Shown here piece by piece: positions 43,286 to 52,040 of a stretch of DNA of 64,000 bases. A program made the translations under genes and the position numbers. The number at the start of each line of letters is the position of its first letter. Positions within the stretch are counted from its first letter, which is position 1. Under the pieces are notes generated by a model. That model saw only the letters and a program-made list of their open reading frames with translations. It searched no databases and had not been told where the DNA came from. The DNA comes from Paenibacillus pabuli (lineage in GTDB: Bacteria > Bacillota > Bacilli > Paenibacillales > Paenibacillaceae): contig NZ_JBDOIO010000003.1 of the NCBI RefSeq assembly GCF_039831995.1, positions 1,922,001 to 1,986,000 on the forward strand, in the 5' to 3' direction.

Positions 43286-43615
43286 TTACCGCTGCGCGTG
43301 CTCTTTGCTGTCGTTCTTCTCGAACCAAAAATCAAGCACTTTGGCGGACATCACACGTTCTTCAAGGTACTCCACTTGATGCGGTGTAAATTGTTCTTTC
43401 CAAGCGAAGGACAACTCTTCACACAAGCCTACAATGGTCAGCAACTCTGACCAGGCAACATAGCGTTTGTACCAGAAAAATTGAGGATGTTCAATCATAT
43501 AGGGATAAAGGTCATCGAATTCCGTATGTTTACAATCCAGGGCACGTTCAAAATGAACTTTCGACTCCGCCAGCTTTTCAATAAAAAATTGTTCTGATGC
43601 CGGTTGGTTCCCCAT
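43286..43615 (-). CDS. Small cytosolic protein, unknown function
   Basis: A 109-residue protein, mostly helical, rich in aromatic residues (YPYMIEHPQFFWYKRYVAW). There is no signal or membrane segment. I chose ATG 43615, seven bases from GGAGG, rather than the upstream frame start at 43669. I recognise no family. It ends before a strong terminator. Confidence 0.65.
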   Translation of the reverse strand: MGNQPASEQFFIEKLAESKVHFERALDCKHTEFDDLYPYMIEHPQFFWYKRYVAWSELLTIVGLCEELSFAWKEQFTPHQVEYLEERVMSAKVLDFWFEKNDSKEHAQR

Positions 43616-43711
43616 GGTGTTGCCTCCTCTCCCTAACATAACCCCATTATAAATGAAATCCGCGGTCATGCAAAGGCATTGTTCAAAAAATAGGCTTTTT
43701 CCTTTAAACTG

Positions 43712-44293
43712 TCACATTTGGTTATCGTCGAATTGCACGGTTCCATCATTCAGTGAACGAATGCGCACCAAGGCTTCCACCGGAATTCCCTGCTCACGGA
43801 TCGTGCGTGCTCCGGCCTGAAAACATTTCTCGACCACGACACCGAATCCGACGAGTTCCGCGCCCGAACGTTCAATGATTTTGATGACACCGCGAGCAGC
43901 ATCTCCGTTGGCGATAATATCATCTATGAACAAAATACGGTCGTTCTCATGAATGTATTCGCGGGATACCATAATATCGGTTACGATCCCTTTGGTAAAG
44001 GAAGGTACGCGTTCACAGTAGGCATCGGGATCTGCCAGAAGCGTCTTTTTTCGACGGGCAAATACGAGCGGCACCCCCAGCTCATGAGCTGCGGCAAAAG
44101 CAACCGGAATCCCTGAAGACTCCACGGTAATGACCCGGGTCACTCCACTTTCTCGAAAGCGAGCGGCAAACTCGCGGCCCATCTCCATCGTCAGTGCAGG
44201 ATCAATCTGATGGTTTAATAATCCGTCCAGCTTCAGCACCTGATCCGAGATGACTACGCCTTCTTGTAAAATTCGTTGTTTTAGTACTTCCAT
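43712..44293 (-). CDS. xpt: Xanthine phosphoribosyltransferase
   Basis: A 193-residue purine salvage enzyme making XMP from xanthine and PRPP. It has the expected length and motifs: LNHQIDPALTMEMG, VESSGIPVAFAAAHELG, the family's basic loop VFARRKKT, and the PRPP-binding site ILFIDDIIANGDAA near residue 125. The start ATG 44293 lies seven bases from GGGAGG; the open frame continues to 44419 but without ribosome site. Unlike Bacillus xpt there is no pbuX gene next to it, and I find no purine riboswitch upstream. Confidence 0.93.
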   Translation of the reverse strand: MEVLKQRILQEGVVISDQVLKLDGLLNHQIDPALTMEMGREFAARFRESGVTRVITVESSGIPVAFAAAHELGVPLVFARRKKTLLADPDAYCERVPSFTKGIVTDIMVSREYIHENDRILFIDDIIANGDAARGVIKIIERSGAELVGFGVVVEKCFQAGARTIREQGIPVEALVRIRSLNDGTVQFDDNQM

Positions 44294-44328
44294 GATTTGA
44301 CCTCCCAAGCCTATCCTATGAGGTAAAA

Positions 44329-44355
44329 GTATCATAGATGAGGCTGTCAGTTCAA
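44329..44355 (-). promoter_or_regulatory. Candidate xpt promoter
   Basis: Minus strand TTGAAC (44350-44355), a 16-bp gap (44335-44349 and flanking) and GATACT (44329-44334), 36 bases before the start codon. Confidence 0.45.
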
Positions 44356-44497
44356 GCGAAATCGCCTTTCCTCCATCATTGACCGATTCTGAAGACGCAA
44401 AGCTCCTTCCAATTGTCATGAGTTACCAGAGTCAAGCATACCTTGTACCATGGCACCCGCATGTCCAAACAATTATGGGGCCTGAGAGGGGAAACGC

Positions 44498-45556
44498 ATG
44501 AAACAGGCATTCCGGGTGCTGCAGATCGCATTCACATACATCGGAACGGTTGTAGGAGCAGGCTTCGCGACAGGGCAGGAAATATTGCAGTTTTTTACCC
44601 AGTATGGCAAATGGGCCACCATCACCATCGGCTTATCGACCATACTATTTGTCTGGCTGGGCACCAAAATGATGCTCATCGCCCATGATACCGGCTCCCG
44701 CTCTTACGAGGACCTGAACAAGCACCTATTTGGGCACAAAGCTGGAAAGTGGATTACCTGGATAACGCTACTGATTCTCATTGGTGTAAACAGTGTAATG
44801 CTTGCCGGAGCAGGCTCTGTCTTCGTGGAGCATCTTGGACTGCATTACCAGACTGGTTTGATTATTACGATTGTGGGAACGTACCTGCTTCTGGGACGAG
44901 GCATCAAAGCCATATTGCAAATGAATAGTATCGTGGTTCCCATGATGCTCCTGTTGTCCATACTTATGATTACAAGCACCATACACCATCCCGGTGCCTT
45001 ACGGTTCATTACGCTGACTACTGATACTCATCCTGTACAGGTGTGGCTGTCTCCACTATTGTACTCATCCTTCAATCTCGTTTTGGCCCAAGCCGTTCTG
45101 GTGCCAGTAGGCAATCAGATCCGAGATCGTAACGTGCTGAAATGGGGCGGTGTACTCGGCGGAATCGGCGTAGGCTTCATGCTGCTTGCGGCCCACTTCG
45201 CCATGTCAGCCCAGATGCCGGGCATCATGCAATTCGAAATTCCAATGGGGAGCATCGCCTTCCAACTCGGATTCGCTGTGCAATCCGTGTATGTAACTCT
45301 AATTTTTATGGAAATATTCACAACATTCGTCGCAGATATCTATGGCATGACCCTTCAGCTGGGTCAGCACTTACAAGTACACCCCAGATTAATTACATTA
45401 ACCATTATGCTGCTGTGCTACTCACTCAGCCAGTTTGGATTCAGTTCTCTTCTATCCATTCTCTATCCGATCTTTGGTAGTCTTGCCCTAGTCTGGGCCG
45501 GAAGATTGGTGATCGACCGCTGGGGCAGCTTTCGCGCAAGGCACAAAAACTTGTAA
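44498..45556 (+). CDS. ykvI: YkvI-like membrane transporter (APC superfamily)
   Basis: A 352-residue membrane protein with about ten predicted helices. The N-terminal YIGTVVGAGFATGQEILQF pattern resembles the unwound substrate helix of APC/LeuT-type carriers and matches YkvI. Other helices include WITLLILIGVNSVMLAGAG and VYVTLIFMEIFTTFVADIYG. The substrate is unknown. GAGAGGGG lies upstream of the ATG. It is divergent from xpt, about 200 bases away. Confidence 0.82.
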   Translation: MKQAFRVLQIAFTYIGTVVGAGFATGQEILQFFTQYGKWATITIGLSTILFVWLGTKMMLIAHDTGSRSYEDLNKHLFGHKAGKWITWITLLILIGVNSVMLAGAGSVFVEHLGLHYQTGLIITIVGTYLLLGRGIKAILQMNSIVVPMMLLLSILMITSTIHHPGALRFITLTTDTHPVQVWLSPLLYSSFNLVLAQAVLVPVGNQIRDRNVLKWGGVLGGIGVGFMLLAAHFAMSAQMPGIMQFEIPMGSIAFQLGFAVQSVYVTLIFMEIFTTFVADIYGMTLQLGQHLQVHPRLITLTIMLLCYSLSQFGFSSLLSILYPIFGSLALVWAGRLVIDRWGSFRARHKNL

Positions 45557-45614
45557 GTTGTAACAAAGGTTTGAAAACGATTGATATTTCAATACGTATT
45601 TTATCTAAAGCCAA

Positions 45615-45638
45615 AAGCCGCTGTTCTCACAGCGGCTT
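45615..45638. terminator. Bidirectional terminator
   Basis: A perfect stem AAGCCGCTGT / ACAGCGGCTT with TCTC loop between the convergent ykvI and glycosyltransferase genes; T-rich on both sides. Confidence 0.85.
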
Positions 45639-45663
45639 CTTCTCTTTCATTTTAGGGATGTAT

Positions 45664-46794
45664 CTAGGCCTTGCTAGCGTATTGCAGGTACAGTTTTTTC
45701 AGTTCATTAACCGATCTGCCCAACGAATAGTGCGTCTTGGCTTTCTCACACGCTGAGCGTGCAAGTTCGTAACGATACGAAGGATCCAGCATGACCTTCT
45801 CCAACGCCTCAGCAAGTGCGGATGGATCCTCAGGGGGAACGAGCAGCCCGTTGCTGCCGTTCTCAATCTGTTCGGGGATTCCGCCTACGTCGGTACCTAT
45901 GAGCGCAAGACAACTCAGTGCTGCTTCGGCAAATACGGAACCAAACGCCTCTGCACGGGAAGGAAGTACGAAGATATCGAAAAATGGCATGAACTCTTCC
46001 GGATGCAGGGTGTATCCATAAAAAATAGTCTCGTTATAAATCCCCAGACGCTGAGCCAGCTCTTCCAAATCAGGCCGAATCGGGCCATCCCCGATAATAT
46101 GCAGAACATAGTCATGTCCCCGCCCCTTAAGTTCCGCGCAGGCTTTGAACAAAATATCCAGTCCTTTGGCCGGAACAAGCCGGCATACCGTAACCAGTTG
46201 CGGGACGGCATTGTCATGGGGGATGGGTTTGAAGCGTTTCTCATCAAATCCGTTCGGAATGATACCAATGACGTCAGGCCGATTCACATAGGGAGTCAAA
46301 TACCGTCTAAATGAATCGGAGACGGTTAACAACCGCTCTGCCTGATGCTCCAGTTCGCCGTAAATGGCAATCAGAAACTGATGATCCAGACCACCTGGCT
46401 CAATTCGTCCATTCAGAATCAACTCACGCTCATAACTGGAGTGTATGGTTTGAATGAGTGGTGTATCTGGAAATACACTCTTCATGGCAAGACCTGCAAT
46501 GGGATGGTGAGCATGAATTAAATCATAAGGCTTCTGAATCCGCAGCTTCGTCCACCATAAGTAATCACGGTATGTCTGCATATATTTTTGAACGACTGGA
46601 CTTTCCTGATACCTGGTCCAATCGAACGTTTCGAACTGCACGTCCTCCCTGCCCTTGTTGCGAATTCGCTTCGGCAGTGAGAACAGGTCCATCTCCCACC
46701 TCGGAGACGTAAACCTCTCCTGCATATACGGAATCATAGAGGATACACCTCCGGGCTGCTCCGGAGGAAAGAAAAGCGCCTGCAGCAATTTCAC
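45664..46794 (-). CDS. Glycosyltransferase family 4 protein
   Basis: A 376-residue GT-B enzyme. The N-terminus has FFPPEQPGGVSSMI (acceptor-side glycine loop), DLIHAHHPIAG and VSDSFRRYLTPYV. The C-terminal half has VTVCRLVPAKGLDILFKA, HIIGDGP, FDIFVLPSRAEAFGSVFAEAA with the EAFG..EA pattern of the nucleotide-sugar site, and GTDVGGIPEQI. It probably transfers a sugar to a lipid or polysaccharide at the cytosolic membrane face; donor and acceptor are unknown. The start is GTG 46794, nine bases from GGGGG. It stands alone. Confidence 0.88.
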   Translation of the reverse strand: MKLLQALFFPPEQPGGVSSMIPYMQERFTSPRWEMDLFSLPKRIRNKGREDVQFETFDWTRYQESPVVQKYMQTYRDYLWWTKLRIQKPYDLIHAHHPIAGLAMKSVFPDTPLIQTIHSSYERELILNGRIEPGGLDHQFLIAIYGELEHQAERLLTVSDSFRRYLTPYVNRPDVIGIIPNGFDEKRFKPIPHDNAVPQLVTVCRLVPAKGLDILFKACAELKGRGHDYVLHIIGDGPIRPDLEELAQRLGIYNETIFYGYTLHPEEFMPFFDIFVLPSRAEAFGSVFAEAALSCLALIGTDVGGIPEQIENGSNGLLVPPEDPSALAEALEKVMLDPSYRYELARSACEKAKTHYSLGRSVNELKKLYLQYASKA

Positions 46795-46986
46795 CGTTAG
46801 TTTCCCCCTTTCTAGCTTCAGTCTTTCAGTACATCTTCAATCATGATATATTAGAACGTATGTTTCAGTAAAGAAATAACTGTTTAATCCTCACCATTTT
46901 AAACAACAAAGTTGCAGCTTACAGTACCCTACCGGTTTATCCGGTAAGGGTCATCCGGGTAAGCCAATGAAAAGGAGAGCAACAAG

Positions 46987-48381
46987 ATGAGCAAGCCTTT
47001 ACTCCCTGAGTCGTATATACATCATATTCGGGAAATGCTCGGCTCAGAAGCAGAAGCATTTATTGACAGCTATGATCAACCTCGTGTACAAGGGCTGCGT
47101 TTTAACTCCATTAAAGCTACAGCAGAGCTCAAAAAGCAGGTTATAGAGCATTTTTCCCTGACCCAGGTACCCTGGTGCGAGACGGGATACTACTACCATT
47201 CGAATGAACGTCCTGGCAAGCATGCATATCATGCTGCAGGACTGTACTATATTCAGGAACCCTCTGCGATGTCGGCCGTGGAAATGCTGCAGCCACAACC
47301 GGGTGAGATTATTTTGGATCTCGCAGCTGCACCAGGCGGCAAAACGACCCACATCGCCTCACTGATGGAAGACCAGGGGCTGCTCGTTTCCAATGAAATT
47401 CATCCGTCCCGGGCCAAAATCTTGGCAGAGAACGTGGAACGAATGGGCCTCTCTTCCGTTGTTGTTACAAGTGCAACGCCGGGAGAATTGTCGGCACGCT
47501 TTCCGGCAGCTTTTGACCGGATCATACTGGATGCCCCTTGCTCTGGCGAGGGTATGTTCCGCAAAGATCCGGATGCGGTCACCGAGTGGAGCGATGATCT
47601 GGTCACACTTTGTGTGAACAGACAATGGGACATTTTGCAGGATGCCTATATCATGCTTAAACCGGGCGGGACCTTGGCTTATTCCACCTGCACCTTCAAT
47701 CGCGAAGAAAATGAAGGCATGATGGAGCGTCTGATTGCCGCTTATCCAGATCTGACCCTTGTGCGGACCGAACGAATCTGGCCTCACTTGGCTCAAGGCG
47801 AGGGACATTTTGTAGCTGTAGTGACCAAAGCGGGATCCCAAGCTTATGGATCTCAAGAACAGGAAGAACAACCACGTAAACGCAAAGACAAAAAAGGCAG
47901 GAATCCACGTCAATCTGCGTCATCCAAAGAGGTGGAAACCGCCTGGAATGCGTACGTAGCCTGGAGTTCTGACCATACAGACACTGTAGCTAACGGAACC
48001 GGAAGACCCCTGCTTTTTGGTGAAGCTTTATATGCATTGCCAGAGCATGCTGCACAGCTGCTGACAGATGATCGGTTAAACGGATTGAAGCTGCCCCGGC
48101 CAGGCCTTCATGTCGGTGACTGGAAAAAAGGACGCTTCGAACCTGCTCATGCACTGGCGCTGGCTCTGGGACAACATGAGGCTGCCAACATGCAGCATGT
48201 ATCCCTGGATGCAGAGACCAGCCAAGTGGCGGCATATCTTCGCGGCGAGAGCCTTCCTGCCGAAAGCGGACTTAGCGGATGGACTCTTGTGACTGTCAAC
48301 GGGCTCCCGCTGGGTTGGGGCAAAGCCAGTGCAGGACAGTTAAAGAACCGTTTGCCTAAAGGTCTTAGACGCATGCAGTAG
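46987..48381 (+). CDS. RsmF-type rRNA/tRNA cytosine-C5 methyltransferase, copy 1
   Basis: A 464-residue SAM-dependent RNA m5C methyltransferase (NOL1/NOP2/Sun). SAM motif LDLAAAPGGKTTHIA (about residue 115), LDAPCSGEGMFRKDP with the motif IV Cys, and LAYSTCTFNREENEG with the catalytic motif VI Cys. The C-terminal part carries an RsmF-type RNA-binding domain (GLKLPRPGLHVGDWKKGRFEPAH). The AGGAG lies before the ATG. A paralogue occurs at 52784. A 10-bp hairpin in its leader (46926-46951) is unexplained. Confidence 0.9.
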   Translation: MSKPLLPESYIHHIREMLGSEAEAFIDSYDQPRVQGLRFNSIKATAELKKQVIEHFSLTQVPWCETGYYYHSNERPGKHAYHAAGLYYIQEPSAMSAVEMLQPQPGEIILDLAAAPGGKTTHIASLMEDQGLLVSNEIHPSRAKILAENVERMGLSSVVVTSATPGELSARFPAAFDRIILDAPCSGEGMFRKDPDAVTEWSDDLVTLCVNRQWDILQDAYIMLKPGGTLAYSTCTFNREENEGMMERLIAAYPDLTLVRTERIWPHLAQGEGHFVAVVTKAGSQAYGSQEQEEQPRKRKDKKGRNPRQSASSKEVETAWNAYVAWSSDHTDTVANGTGRPLLFGEALYALPEHAAQLLTDDRLNGLKLPRPGLHVGDWKKGRFEPAHALALALGQHEAANMQHVSLDAETSQVAAYLRGESLPAESGLSGWTLVTVNGLPLGWGKASAGQLKNRLPKGLRRMQ

Positions 48382-48401
48382 ACAAACGTGTATCATGACT
48401 T

Positions 48402-48440
48402 AAAGCCGGTGAGCATCATTGCACCCGGCTTTATTTTTTG
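48402..48440 (+). terminator. Terminator after methyltransferase gene
   Basis: Stem AAAGCCGG / CCGGCTTT with a further TG..CA pair, followed by ATTTTTTG, 20 bases past the stop. Confidence 0.75.
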
Positions 48441-48492
48441 TTCATTATATTGAGTTAACAAGTTGAAAAATATCTGTTTTTTTTAATTACCT

Positions 48493-49038
48493 CTAGGATC
48501 GTAATGGCTTCTCAAACGTACTGTACCCATCGATTTCCCCCACAAAGGTATACCCGTTCCGGGGGTAAAATTCATTCAGCCTCTCATTGTCACCAACACA
48601 ATCCAATCGCATGACATGTTTGTTTTCGAATTGGATTCCACTGCTGGACCAACCCAAAATGTCCCGACCCAGTCCGGTACGGGCATACTTTCTCCGAATC
48701 GCCAGACGATGCAGATAAACGGCGCCATCCTCTTGATGAGCTTTGGGTCCCCATAGATTGGTATCCCAAGCACTTGGCTGCTGCATCAGAATAACCATCC
48801 CTGCCACATCGCCTGCTTTCTTGAAGACAAACACATCTCCGCGGCGAATTGCCCCTGCCGTATCATGGGAATCCTCGCCTTTCAAAAGCGCACCCCACTG
48901 GGAAGATCCCTGGCTGCGTAACCATTCGGCTGTCTCCCTAAGCAGGGACATCACACCCTCCGTGTCTTCCGGCTGAGCCTGCATCGCTCTGAAATCATCG
49001 TTAATATATTCTGTAATGATTTTAAATGAGTGCTTCAT
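48493..49038 (-). CDS. GNAT-family N-acetyltransferase
   Basis: A 181-residue acetyltransferase. The N-terminal EDTEGVMSLLRETAEWLRSQG and the acetyl-CoA region YLHRLAIRRKYARTGLGRDIL (R/Q-x-x-G-x-G/A type loop) followed by MRLDCVGDNERLNEFYPRNGY are typical of GNAT. The acceptor is unknown. I chose ATG 49038, five bases from GGAGG. Confidence 0.87.
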   Translation of the reverse strand: MKHSFKIITEYINDDFRAMQAQPEDTEGVMSLLRETAEWLRSQGSSQWGALLKGEDSHDTAGAIRRGDVFVFKKAGDVAGMVILMQQPSAWDTNLWGPKAHQEDGAVYLHRLAIRRKYARTGLGRDILGWSSSGIQFENKHVMRLDCVGDNERLNEFYPRNGYTFVGEIDGYSTFEKPLRS

Positions 49039-49120
49039 GGTATCCTCCACTTCCAGATCTCTATAAGAACTAATGGAACTATACCCGGAAATGAATTTTT
49101 CGTCAAAACAAATCAAAAAA

Positions 49121-49144
49121 GGTAAAAGGCCTAAGCCTTTTACC
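49121..49144 (-). terminator. Terminator overlapping a stop codon
   Basis: A perfect 10-bp stem GGTAAAAGGC / GCCTTTTACC with CTAA loop and TTTTTTG on the minus strand. Its first arm includes the stop codon (49140-49142) of the gene it ends. Confidence 0.85.
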
Positions 49145-50204
49145 CGTCAATCTTCGCTTCATCAATAACTTGGTTCCGGTACAGCATGGTCAGGTGCAGT
49201 GTGTCGAATTCAAGTTCCTTGTCCAGTTCCTGAAGCAGCACCTCAACCAAATCTCGCCGCTGTGCACTGGTTCCGGGTACTTCGTAATCCATATAACCCG
49301 TCAGATCAGCATGAGAGGTATCAATGGTTGCTGTCCCCACAGGCAATCCGCCACGTTCCTGCAGAAATAGCTCATAGACCCTGAATTCACGGTCTTTGCG
49401 CACCAACATGACATAGCAGGTATCTTCTGCTTCGTCCATCTCGTCGTAAGAATTGTCCCATTCCTCGTATTCGGTATACTCCTCTTCTTCCGAGGTATCC
49501 ACAAAGTCACGGTGCACCCACTCCATGGACTCCAGCTCATTCCCCTGATGCCACATACGAAGAGTAATCGTGTCGATAACTTCTTCATCGAGTTCTCTTA
49601 CAAGCAGTTCTGCCGCAGCATCAAGCTGACTCTCCAGAGGTACGTCATACCAATGTATCTCGCCTTGAATGTCGGCCCCATATTGTTTCAATGAAGCTTC
49701 AGCCAGCTCATTCCCGCCAGAATCGTTAAACACATAGGTCGATATGCTTCGTCCGGCAGATATAAGCTCCATCTCCAGCACATGTTCCCGATCTTCATAT
49801 GTAAAAGCTTCATCTGCTGTGTCAGGAATTACTCGTGAGTCATCCAAATCCATGTCATCCATGTATTCATCAGCCACATCGTCCATATCATCCGATTGCC
49901 GTTCCGGATCAAATTCCAGGTTTTGCAGGACCGAATGCAATGTGCCGCAGCTAACCAGCACTTCATAATAGATAGCCTCCACTGCATCCGTAAGTGATCG
50001 GATATAGGCATGAACCTGATCAATGATGTGCTTTTCCGCATCCTCTGAAACCAATTCTCGTTCCATCTGAAGACTGCCAGACAAACGGTCTCCTTCTCTG
50101 TATACCAGCAGAAGTGAACCCGCGTATTGATCATTCACCATTACATCCAGCACTTCACCACCTGATGTACGCAGATCCGGGATCAGCTCCACTTTCTGTT
50201 TCAT
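49140..50204 (-). CDS. Acidic repeat protein of unknown function
   Basis: A 354-residue, very acidic cytosolic protein. It appears to be built of three related units (roughly residues 5-105, 140-235 and 265-350), each ending in a helix-strand pattern such as LLVRELDEEVIDTITLRMW and VLLQELDKELEFDTLHLTML, separated by Asp/Glu-rich linkers (DDMDDVADEYMDDMDLDD, TSEEEEYTEYEEW). I recognise no family. ATG 50204 is six bases from AGGAGG. Confidence 0.68.
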   Translation of the reverse strand: MKQKVELIPDLRTSGGEVLDVMVNDQYAGSLLLVYREGDRLSGSLQMERELVSEDAEKHIIDQVHAYIRSLTDAVEAIYYEVLVSCGTLHSVLQNLEFDPERQSDDMDDVADEYMDDMDLDDSRVIPDTADEAFTYEDREHVLEMELISAGRSISTYVFNDSGGNELAEASLKQYGADIQGEIHWYDVPLESQLDAAAELLVRELDEEVIDTITLRMWHQGNELESMEWVHRDFVDTSEEEEYTEYEEWDNSYDEMDEAEDTCYVMLVRKDREFRVYELFLQERGGLPVGTATIDTSHADLTGYMDYEVPGTSAQRRDLVEVLLQELDKELEFDTLHLTMLYRNQVIDEAKIDG

Positions 50205-50305
50205 GTGCCTGTCCTCCTCCATTTCTAATGGTATTCTCATAGGTTACCCATGAGGCCAGTAGATTATGAAGCAGGACCCTTTGAAAATGAAAAATGTGTT
50301 TTGGT

Positions 50306-51109
50306 TTAGACAGCTAGGACATGTTTTTGAATGGCATGCGCAACACCCTGGTCGTTGTTGGAGAGTGTCACTTCATCCGCAGCGGCTTTCACCTCTTCCG
50401 GTGAGTTGTCCATCGCGATTCCTTTGCCTGCATAAGTCAGCATCGTAATGTCATTGTAGTAATTGCCAATTGCCAAAATTTCGGAAGGCACAATACCTTT
50501 GGATTCGGCCAGTCTCTTCAGCGCCGCTCCCTTGGAGGCTTCCGGGTGCATTAGATCAATGAAAAAGTCACCACTGCGAGTCATGTAGTAAGGCAGATTC
50601 CATGTTCCCCATTCCTGCTGAACCTTGTCCATCTGCTCCAATGGTCCAAACGCGGTGAATTTGGCAAGTGGTTCTGTCAGATCCGCCCACTGCGGCAGCT
50701 TTAAGGGCTCCATCATGAAGTTGGTGTACATCTCCCGCACCTGTAATTCCAATCCTTCCGGCTGATCCACATATAATCCAAATGCCGTGTTGATGTCAAA
50801 ATGCACACCGTTTGTACGGCAATACGTCACAAAGGGCTCCAATCCCTGGCCATCCATGGCAAACCTGTGCACAATCTCACGGCTCTCCACTTCGGCAGTC
50901 ACCGCCCCGTTGTGTGTAATCACATAACCATCAAGCCCCATTCGCTTCATAAAAGGAATAGTATTGGCCGGGCCTCTGCCCGAACACAGGACAATCTCGG
51001 CTCCCTGGCGGGAAGCACGGATCAAAATTTCTTGGGTCCATTCGGTAAGCTCATGATGATCGTTAAGCAGTGTGCCATCTACGTCAAGCGCAATTAATTT
51101 GATTGTCAT
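50306..51109 (-). CDS. Cof-type HAD-superfamily phosphatase
   Basis: A 267-residue HAD-IIB hydrolase. Motif I is ALDVDGTLLND (nucleophile Asp and acid Asp), motif II CSGRGP, motif III Lys in EASKGAALKRL, and motif IV AIGNYYNDITML; here the usual GDxxND is GNYYND, so one acidic residue is replaced by Asn. Substrates of this family are sugar phosphates or nucleotides; the exact one is unknown. ATG 51109 is ten bases from AGGAG. It lies downstream of the tandem-repeat array, in the same orientation. Confidence 0.85.
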   Translation of the reverse strand: MTIKLIALDVDGTLLNDHHELTEWTQEILIRASRQGAEIVLCSGRGPANTIPFMKRMGLDGYVITHNGAVTAEVESREIVHRFAMDGQGLEPFVTYCRTNGVHFDINTAFGLYVDQPEGLELQVREMYTNFMMEPLKLPQWADLTEPLAKFTAFGPLEQMDKVQQEWGTWNLPYYMTRSGDFFIDLMHPEASKGAALKRLAESKGIVPSEILAIGNYYNDITMLTYAGKGIAMDNSPEEVKAAADEVTLSNNDQGVAHAIQKHVLAV

Positions 51110-51153
51110 CGGGTCTTCACTCCTCATGTGTTGGGGTATCGCACCCTCCCAAA

Positions 51154-51196
51154 CCCTCCCTTCCGAGGGAGGGCCCCAGAGGGCTCTGCCCTCTGG
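51154..51196. repeat. Pair of GC-rich hairpins next to the tandem array
   Basis: Two neighbouring perfect stems: CCCTCCC / GGGAGGG (51154-51173) and CCAGAGGG / CCCTCTGG (51176-51196). They lie between the HAD gene start and the 74-bp array and share its GC-rich, multi-hairpin style. There is no T-run. Confidence 0.65.
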
Positions 51197-51304
51197 ACTC
51201 CCGTCTGTTGATCGGCGTTTGGTCGGTTCTTGCTATGTGACGGTGGGTGTGGGAGCGCTTGTCTGCCTGAATCTCCGCTTACCGCGGAATCCAGGCCAAG
51301 CTTA

Positions 51305-52040
51305 AGTGCGACCATTGTGGGCAGTGCTTCGCTCTCTGCCCTGGCTCCCTGCTCCGCTCCGCGAAGGACGGGAGCTGACGCCTGCGGCGTGGGTGGGCAG
51401 GGCTTCGCCCTCCGTCCGGCTCCCTGCTTCACTTCGCGAAGGACGGGAGCTTAAGCCTGCGGCTTGGTGGGCAGCGCTTCGCCCTCTGCCCAACTCCCTG
51501 CTTCACTTCGCGAAGGACGGGAGCTTGCGCCTGCGGCTTGGTGGACAGCGCTTCGCCCTCCGCCCGGCTCCCTGCTTCACTTCGCGAAGGACGGGAGCTT
51601 ACGCCTGCGGCTGGTGGGCAGCGCTTCGCCCTCTGCCCGGCTCCCTGCTCCGCTTCGCGTAGGACGGGAGCTTAAGCCTGCGGCTTGGTGGCAGTGCTTC
51701 GCCCTCTGCCCGGCTCCCTGCTCCGCTTTGCGAAGGGCGGGAGCTTGCGCCTGCGGCTTGGTGGACAGCGCTTCGCCCTCTGCCCAGCTCCCTGCTCCGC
51801 TTCGCGTAGGACGGGAGCTTAAGCCTGCGGCTTGGTGGGCAGCGCTTCGCCCTCTGCCCAACTCCCTGCTTCACTTCGCGAAGGACGGGAGCTTGCGCCT
51901 GCGGCTTGGTGGACAGCGCTTCGCCCTCCGCCCGGCTCCCTGCTTCACTTCGCGAAGGACGGGAGCTTACGCCTGCGGCTGGTGGGCAGCGCTTCGCCCT
52001 CTGCCCGGCTCCCTGCTCCGCTCTGCGAAGGGCGGGAGCT
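51305..52040. repeat. Tandem array of ten 73-75-bp hairpin-rich units
   Basis: Unit starts (the GGGCAG or GGACAG before GCTTCGC) fall at about 51320, 51395, 51469, 51543, 51616, 51689, 51763, 51837, 51911 and 51984. Each unit can form up to three stems: GGGCAG / CTGCCC, GCTCCC / GGGAGC around a palindromic CTTCGCGAAG, and AAGCC-TGC-GGCTT. The period is mostly 74, not a multiple of three, so open frames through it on both strands are artefacts. Units at 51469-51650 and 51837-52020 are essentially identical, indicating a five-unit duplication. There are no unique spacers, so it is not CRISPR. The array abuts the stop codon of the pseudouridine synthase gene. Confidence 0.9.

Noticed and set aside
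44294..44497. Purine riboswitch in front of xpt
   Set aside because: None of the conserved riboswitch core pieces are present.
51305..52040. CRISPR array
   Set aside because: Units are contiguous and hairpin-rich with no unique spacers, and no cas genes are present.
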